Assembly: GCA_943372195.1 (NCBI GenBank)
Contig: CALRXS010000001.1
Location: forward strand, 186,001 to 250,000
Length of the DNA: 64,000 nucleotides
Reading direction: 5' to 3'
Source: JAEYZM01 sp943372195
Lineage (GTDB): Bacteria; Bacteroidota; Bacteroidia; Sphingobacteriales; Sphingobacteriaceae
Below the pieces are notes generated by a model. It was not told the DNA's origin, did no database searches, and was given only the letters and a program-made list of their open reading frames with translations. The position numbers and the translations under genes were made by a program. Of this stretch, positions 59,750-64,000 are shown one piece after another (position 1 is the stretch's first letter; each line of letters opens with the position of its first letter).

Positions 59750-59817
59750 GGCTAGGTAATAAAGATTTTTAGGTTGTTTAAACATTTAATTACTATTAAT
59801 AATCCTTAAAAATGCAG

Positions 59818-59848
59818 TTGTAAGGGTTATATGAGTAATTTAACTTTG
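59818..59848 (+). promoter_or_regulatory. Consensus -33/-7 promoter of the four-helix-bundle gene
   Basis: TTG (59818-59820), 20-base spacer, TAACTTTG (59841-59848), then seven bases to the ATG at 59856. It lies inside the inverted-repeat boundaries, so the element carries its own promoter. Confidence 0.65.
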
Positions 59849-59855
59849 TTTTATT

Positions 59856-60242
59856 ATGCAAGACGAAAGACTTAAAAACAATATTGTACTAACTAAATCT
59901 TTTGAATTCTCTAAAGATATATTAAAGTTTAGTGATAAGCTTAATGAGGATAAAAGGTTTTTCATAGCCAAACAACTCGCAAAATCAGGTACTTCTATAG
60001 GAGCAAATCTTAATGAAGCCCAAAATGCTGAAAGTTCAGCGGATTTTATTCACAAACTCAAAATATCAATTAAAGAGGCAGAAGAAACTGATTACTGGCT
60101 AAGATTAATAGCTGCAGTTTATTCACAATATGATTTGTCAAATATGATTGCAGACTTAAATGTTATCCTCAAAATTTTAAACTCTGCGATTGCCACTTTA
60201 AAAAGAAAGGAAAAGTCAAAAACTGCACCTAAGTACCAATAA
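59856..60242 (+). CDS. Four-helix-bundle protein, S23 / 23S-rRNA-intervening-sequence type
   Basis: 128 residues. KSFEFSKDILKFSDKL, FFIAKQLAKSGTSIGANLNEAQNAES, DFIHKLKISIKEAEETDYWL and LNVILKILNSAIATLKRKEK are the four helices and signature of the S23/IVS family (TIGR02436), first found inside intervening sequences of 23S rRNA. These proteins form pentamers related to the Avd accessory protein of retroelements; their cellular role is unknown. The gene is bracketed by perfect 20-bp inverted repeats, the right one beginning at its last stop base, and carries its own promoter. It appears to be a compact inserted element between rplU and the symporter gene. Confidence 0.88.
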   Translation: MQDERLKNNIVLTKSFEFSKDILKFSDKLNEDKRFFIAKQLAKSGTSIGANLNEAQNAESSADFIHKLKISIKEAEETDYWLRLIAAVYSQYDLSNMIADLNVILKILNSAIATLKRKEKSKTAPKYQ

Positions 60243-60261
60243 TTGGCTAATTGGCTAATTA
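60242..60261 (-). repeat. Right 20-bp inverted repeat of the four-helix-bundle element
   Basis: ATTGGCTAATTGGCTAATTA, the exact complement of 59730-59749, with tandem GGCTAATT units and a third related TGCTAATT just beyond. It overlaps the TAA of the four-helix gene by one base and ends 9 bases before the symporter stop at 60271. Confidence 0.85.
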
Positions 60262-60270
60262 TCACATTTG

Positions 60271-61491
60271 CTAATTTAACTCGCCTTCCCACTTACTCAC
60301 CACCGCCGTAGCCACACTATTACCCACTACATTCGTTGCTGATCTACCCATATCTAATATTGGGTCTATACCCATTAATAATAATAATCCTGCTTCTGGT
60401 ATGTTGAACATAGATAATGTGCCTGCAATTACTACTAATGAAGCTCTAGGTACACCTGCAATTCCTTTACTGGTTAACATTAATACCAATAACATAGTTA
60501 TTTGCTGTTCTACACTTAAATCAATACCATATGATTGAGCTATAAATAATGAAGCAAAGGTCATGTACATCATAGAACCATCTAAATTAAAGGAATAACC
60601 TAATGGTAAAACGAAACTCACTATCTTATTGCTACATCCGAATTTCTCTAACTGATGTATCGTTTTTGGCAAGGCTGCTTCTGAAGAGGAAGTTGTATAA
60701 GCTATTAAAATCGGGTCTACTATATGTTTGATCAATGAAACTATTTTCTGACGTATAACGGCAAAACCTGCTAATAATATGATTGCCCATAGAATTAATA
60801 AAGATGCATAGAACTCAAAAATGAAGATCCCATAATTCACTAATACGCCTGCGCCTTGCTTAGCTAATACAGCAGTTAATGCACCATATACTGCAAATGG
60901 AGCGAAGTTCATTACGTATCCTGTAACTTTTAACATGATGTGAGCGAGAGAATCCATTGCTTTAACGACACCGTCGGCCTTCGGACCTGTGGCAGCTGCG
61001 CCAATACCAAAGAATAATGAGAATACTATAATTTGTAATATTTCATTTTTCGCCATGGCGTCAAATACACTCTTCGGGAAAACATGCTTAATAAATTCTT
61101 TAACCGAAATAGCTGTGTGCTCTAAGCCTGTACTTGCATTTTCAGGAGGTAATGGTAACTGCATCATTTTACCTGGCTGAAATAAATTCACTAGTATCAT
61201 GCCCAAAAATAAGGAGACAAACGTTGCAGATATGAACCATAACATGGTCTTCCCACCAATTCTACCTACAGAATTTATGTCACCCAATTTTGCTACTCCA
61301 ACTACTAAAGTAGAAAATACCAAGGGTGCAATAATCATCTTTACTAAGTTTAAAAAGATATCACTTAATAAAGGCACATATTCTACAAAGGTTACAACAA
61401 ATGCAGAATCTGGATAGATATTACATAACAATCCGCTGATTACCCCAAGCACTAATGCTATAAAAATATATAGTGTTAATTTATTCTTCAT
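60271..61491 (-). CDS. Dicarboxylate/amino acid:cation symporter (GltP/DctA family)
   Basis: 406 residues, eight membrane helices plus two re-entrant hairpins as in GltPh. Motifs: NLVKMIIAPLVFSTLVVGVA, the serine-rich hairpin YTTSSSEAALPKT, SFNLDGSMMYMTFASLFIAQ (cation/substrate site) and MGIDPILDMGRSATNVVGN. It imports glutamate, aspartate or C4-dicarboxylates with Na+ or H+ in the inner membrane; the substrate cannot be settled. It follows the NTF2-like lipoprotein gene by one base on the same strand. Confidence 0.93.
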   Translation of the reverse strand: MKNKLTLYIFIALVLGVISGLLCNIYPDSAFVVTFVEYVPLLSDIFLNLVKMIIAPLVFSTLVVGVAKLGDINSVGRIGGKTMLWFISATFVSLFLGMILVNLFQPGKMMQLPLPPENASTGLEHTAISVKEFIKHVFPKSVFDAMAKNEILQIIVFSLFFGIGAAATGPKADGVVKAMDSLAHIMLKVTGYVMNFAPFAVYGALTAVLAKQGAGVLVNYGIFIFEFYASLLILWAIILLAGFAVIRQKIVSLIKHIVDPILIAYTTSSSEAALPKTIHQLEKFGCSNKIVSFVLPLGYSFNLDGSMMYMTFASLFIAQSYGIDLSVEQQITMLLVLMLTSKGIAGVPRASLVVIAGTLSMFNIPEAGLLLLMGIDPILDMGRSATNVVGNSVATAVVSKWEGELN

Positions 61492-61492
61492 A

Positions 61493-61978
61493 TTATTCTA
61501 CAATGTCAGCTCTATCAGTGTTCCAGATATCTCTTGTTAATTTATATTTACCATTTTCTTGTTTCTCCCAAACATGTAAATATTTATATTTTTCATATGT
61601 TAAAGTATCTGCATCTCCAATTTGTAAGCCTACAATACACTGTCCGTTTGCTATCAAATACTGCTCATCTCCAATTACTGAAGTACTCTCAAAATCACAT
61701 GTTCTCAATCCGTATTCAAACGCATTTGCATACCAATTCTTAATATCTGTATGTCCTTTTATTTCTGATTCACCCGGAGATAATAAAACTGCATCTGATT
61801 TATATAAATTATTCAATGAATCAGCATGTTGAGCTTTGATATGATGAGTGTATTGTGAATCTAATATTGCTAAGTTAGCTTTCTGATCTTCAACGTTAAA
61901 TGACTTATGATCATTGGGTTGACATGCAATGCTGAATACTGCAATTGCAGATATGCAAAGGAGAAGATATCTATTCAT
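61493..61978 (-). CDS. NTF2-like (DUF4440/SnoaL-type) lipoprotein
   Basis: 161 residues with a lipobox VFSIAC (Cys19). The remainder (about 40-155) has the alpha+beta cone pattern of NTF2-like proteins: ILDSQYTHHIKAQHADSLNNLY, AVLLSPGESEIKGHTDIKNWY and the closing beta-strands YEKYKYLHVWEKQENGKYKL. The family includes ketosteroid-isomerase-like enzymes and many ligand-binding proteins; no catalytic set is evident. Membrane-anchored on the periplasmic side. Its stop lies one base from the symporter start, suggesting co-expression. Confidence 0.8.
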   Translation of the reverse strand: MNRYLLLCISAIAVFSIACQPNDHKSFNVEDQKANLAILDSQYTHHIKAQHADSLNNLYKSDAVLLSPGESEIKGHTDIKNWYANAFEYGLRTCDFESTSVIGDEQYLIANGQCIVGLQIGDADTLTYEKYKYLHVWEKQENGKYKLTRDIWNTDRADIVE

Positions 61979-62057
61979 CTGTTATTATTAATTTCCACTA
62001 AAATAGTCAAGCATTCTCAATTGACAAATAAATACTGCTAACATTCGAGGGAAAACT

Positions 62058-62065
62058 TATCTTTG
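62058..62065 (+). promoter_or_regulatory. -7 box TATCTTTG abutting the cystathionine beta-synthase start
   Basis: TATCTTTG (TAnnTTTG) is followed by CCTT and the ATG at 62070: again a four-base gap, predicting a leaderless transcript. Confidence 0.55.
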
Positions 62066-62069
62066 CCTT

Positions 62070-63437
62070 ATGTGGTACAATAATATTTTAGAAACCATTG
62101 GCAATACTCCACTGGTTAAATTAAACAAGATTACTAAAGATATTCAGGCAACAGTTTTAGCTAAAGTTGAAACAACGAACCCTGGTAATTCTATCAAAGA
62201 TCGTATGGCTCTTAAAATGATTGAAGATGCTGAAAAAGATGGTAGATTAAAACCTGGTGGTACTATAATTGAAGGTACGTCTGGTAATACTGGTATGGGA
62301 CTTGCAATTGCAGCAGTTATAAAAGGTTATAAATGTATATTCACTACAACAGATAAACAATCTAAAGAAAAAGTTGACGCTTTACGTGCTTTTGGTGCTG
62401 AAGTTATTGTTTGTCCGACAAACGTTGAACCCGAAGATCCTCGTTCTTACTATTCTGTATCATCTAGATTAGTAGCTGAAATACCTAATGCATGGAAACC
62501 GAATCAATACGATAATTTATCGAATTCATCGGCGCATTATGAGCAAACCGGACCTGAAATTTGGGAGCAAACAGAGGGTAAGGTTACACACTTGGTAGTA
62601 GGAGTAGGAACAGGGGGAACTATTTCTGGTACTGGTAAATATTTAAAAGAGAAAAATCCGAATATTAAAGTTTTAGGTATTGATACTTACGGCTCTGTAT
62701 TCAAAAAATACAAAGAAACTGGCATCTTCGATAAGGATGAAATTTACCCTTATATCACCGAAGGTATTGGTGAAGATTTCTTACCACAAAACGTAGACTT
62801 CAATGTTATTGATCACTTTGAAAAAGTAACAGATAAAGATGCTGCTTTAATGACTAGAGAAATCGCTCGTCAAGAAGGTATCTTCGCTGGTAACTCTGCA
62901 GGTTCTGCAATTGCAGGTATTCTTCAAATGAAACATATGTTCAAAGAAGGTGATGTAGTTGTCGTTATTTTCCATGATCATGGTACTCGTTATTTGGGTA
63001 AAATGTTTAACGATGATTGGTTGAGAGAACGCGGATTCTTGGAGAATAAAAAAGCAAAATTTGCAATCGATTTAATTGAAAAACATCGTGAATTAAAGTT
63101 GGTTACAGCTAATGAAAATGAAGCTATCGTGGATGTTTGCAATACATTAAATAAGTACGGTATTTCACAAATACCTGTCGTGAATGATAGTAATGAATTC
63201 GTGGGATCTATATCTGATAATCAACTTTTCAGCTGTTTGCTCAACCAAGATAATATTAAATCAAATAAGATTTCTAGCATCATGCAATCACCTTTCCCGG
63301 TAATTGCTCCAAATGCAAGTGTTGAAGAAGTATCTAAATTGATTACCAAAGAAAATTCAGCAGTATTAGTAACAGATATGGGAGGTAATACTCACATCAT
63401 TACTAAATATGATATCATTGACGCAATAGCTGGTTAA
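62070..63437 (+). CDS. Cystathionine beta-synthase
   Basis: 455 residues. PLP fold-type II domain: LETIGNTPLVKLNKI, TTNPGNSIKDRMAL (Lys43 holds PLP), EGTSGNTGMGLAIAA and VGTGGTISGTGKYLKEK (phosphate loop). Two C-terminal CBS domains (about 330-455; ITANE-like VTANENEAIVDVCNTL, then SPFPVIAPNASVEEVSKLI) distinguish it from CysK. It joins serine and homocysteine to cystathionine (reverse transsulfuration); O-acetylserine use cannot be excluded. The haem-binding N-terminus of the human enzyme is absent. Monocistronic, with box TATCTTTG four bases before ATG. Confidence 0.92.
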   Translation: MWYNNILETIGNTPLVKLNKITKDIQATVLAKVETTNPGNSIKDRMALKMIEDAEKDGRLKPGGTIIEGTSGNTGMGLAIAAVIKGYKCIFTTTDKQSKEKVDALRAFGAEVIVCPTNVEPEDPRSYYSVSSRLVAEIPNAWKPNQYDNLSNSSAHYEQTGPEIWEQTEGKVTHLVVGVGTGGTISGTGKYLKEKNPNIKVLGIDTYGSVFKKYKETGIFDKDEIYPYITEGIGEDFLPQNVDFNVIDHFEKVTDKDAALMTREIARQEGIFAGNSAGSAIAGILQMKHMFKEGDVVVVIFHDHGTRYLGKMFNDDWLRERGFLENKKAKFAIDLIEKHRELKLVTANENEAIVDVCNTLNKYGISQIPVVNDSNEFVGSISDNQLFSCLLNQDNIKSNKISSIMQSPFPVIAPNASVEEVSKLITKENSAVLVTDMGGNTHIITKYDIIDAIAG

Positions 63438-63448
63438 AATAAAAAAAT

Positions 63449-64000
63449 ATGAAATTCTATTCAAGAACCTATATTCTAAAATCACTAATTCTAATTATAA
63501 CTTTTGTAGGTTCTAATAATTTAGTTTTTTCACAAACAACAAAAAACTATCAATTAGTTTGGTCTGATGAATTCGACGGTTATGGTGCAATAGATACTAA
63601 TAAATGGTTTCATCAAACTAAATTACCTTTAGCTGGATCTTGGTATAATGGAGAAGTACAACATTATACTAACAGAGTAGAAAATTCTGTTCGTGTTAAT
63701 GGTAATTTAAGAGTCATCGCTAGAAAAGAGAATTTCAATGATCAAGGATTTACTAAAGAATATACATCGGCTCGACTAAATTCAAAATTTGCCTTTAAAT
63801 ATGGTCGAGTTGAATTTAGAGCAAAACTACCTACTGGTGTTGGTACTTGGCCAGCTGTTTGGTTGCTTGGAAAAAACATTGATGAACCTGGTGCATATTT
63901 CGACAATAAAGGTTTTGGCACAACACCTTGGCCAGCTTGTGGTGAAATAGACATTTTAGAACATTGGGGAAGTAATCAAAATTTTATTCAAAGTGCAATT
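63449..64000 (+). CDS. Secreted GH16 beta-glucanase, 3' end outside window
   Basis: 184 codons from ATG 63449 to the right edge, open throughout. The signal peptide ends LVFSQ (about residue 30). The GH16 laminarinase fold shows LVWSDEFDGYGAIDTNKW, GRVEFRAKLPTGVGTWPAVW and the catalytic ExDxxE motif in GEIDILEHWG. Such enzymes hydrolyse beta-1,3/1,4-glucans such as laminarin, outside or on the surface of the cell. Whether it carries carbohydrate-binding modules or a T9SS tail lies beyond the window. It follows the CBS gene by 11 bases, but probably has an unrelated function. Confidence 0.92.
   Translation, partial: MKFYSRTYILKSLILIITFVGSNNLVFSQTTKNYQLVWSDEFDGYGAIDTNKWFHQTKLPLAGSWYNGEVQHYTNRVENSVRVNGNLRVIARKENFNDQGFTKEYTSARLNSKFAFKYGRVEFRAKLPTGVGTWPAVWLLGKNIDEPGAYFDNKGFGTTPWPACGEIDILEHWGSNQNFIQSAI

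Noticed and set aside
1..64000. tRNA, rRNA or CRISPR loci
   Set aside because: Intergenic gaps are short and none shows a cloverleaf, rRNA-like sequence or regularly spaced repeats.

Overview
The window is AT-rich chromosomal DNA that looks like a Bacteroidota (Bacteroidetes) genome. The evidence is a single-chain SecDF, a DUF4296 lipoprotein, type IX secretion (T9SS) C-terminal sorting tails on secreted proteins, the futalosine-pathway enzyme MqnC, a paired active/inactive M16 peptidase, and many TAnnTTTG -7 promoter boxes with almost no Shine-Dalgarno sites. MqnC argues against a typical Flavobacteriaceae member, which would normally use the classical Men pathway, but the exact lineage cannot be fixed from this sequence. 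I see no rRNA, tRNA, CRISPR array, prophage or transposase. No gene-free stretch exceeds 300 bases; the two longest (58783-59004 and 59636-59855) are described under their own features.

Layout. 1-2045 (minus): aspartokinase (cut by the window edge), an acetyltransferase and the PLP-homeostasis protein YggS. 2083-5024 (plus): a DUF4296 lipoprotein, MutS2 and a 54-residue Cys/Lys-rich small protein that is easy to miss. 5025-6332 (minus): a secreted peptidoglycan amidase with a T9SS tail. 6430-14767: the two CoA-transferase subunit genes (scoA, scoB), separated by a large GT-C-like membrane protein and followed by a polyprenyl-phosphate sugar synthase and a methyltransferase; facing them is a coupled minus-strand set of a second GT-C-like protein, a UbiA-type phosphoribosyltransferase-like protein and a HAD phosphatase. 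I read this as a small lipid-linked sugar locus built around and into scoAB. 14846-17079 (minus): a charge-segregated small protein, ScpB and MqnC. 17176-35797 (plus): a TlpA-like protein, the M16 pair, a T9SS-B protein, GuaB, a LOG protein, an acyl-CoA carboxylase subunit, XseA/XseB, TopA, a conserved hypothetical protein, a shortened exonuclease, a double ABC ATPase, RNase R and a prenyl synthase. 35891-46922 (minus): SecDF, then a seven-gene run from PurB through a prolyl oligopeptidase, LRR protein, hypothetical protein, LysM/RlpA-like protein and uridine kinase to a GAF histidine kinase. 46986-57438: RecQ, two glycosyltransferases, a GIN-domain protein, two small proteins, a UMF1 transporter, a LutA-like protein, a TPR lipoprotein and ThrS. 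57547-59635: translation genes infC-rpmI-rplT facing rplU-rpmA. 59730-60261: a four-helix-bundle (S23/IVS-type) gene inside perfect 20-bp inverted repeats. 60271-64000: a dicarboxylate symporter, an NTF2-like lipoprotein, cystathionine beta-synthase and a GH16 glucanase cut by the window edge.

The most notable signals are: (1) the S23/IVS-like element with inverted repeats and its own consensus promoter, plus two similar ORF-less repeat arrangements nearby; (2) infC starting at AUA behind a rare strong Shine-Dalgarno; (3) a perfect 13-bp hairpin ending on the guaB start codon; (4) at least nine genes whose -7 box ends 3-7 bases before the start codon, implying leaderless or near-leaderless mRNAs; (5) the interruption of scoAB by envelope-glycan genes; and (6) several enzymes with altered catalytic residues (a TlpA-like protein lacking the first Cys, and a short DEDD exonuclease with Asp replaced by Asn).
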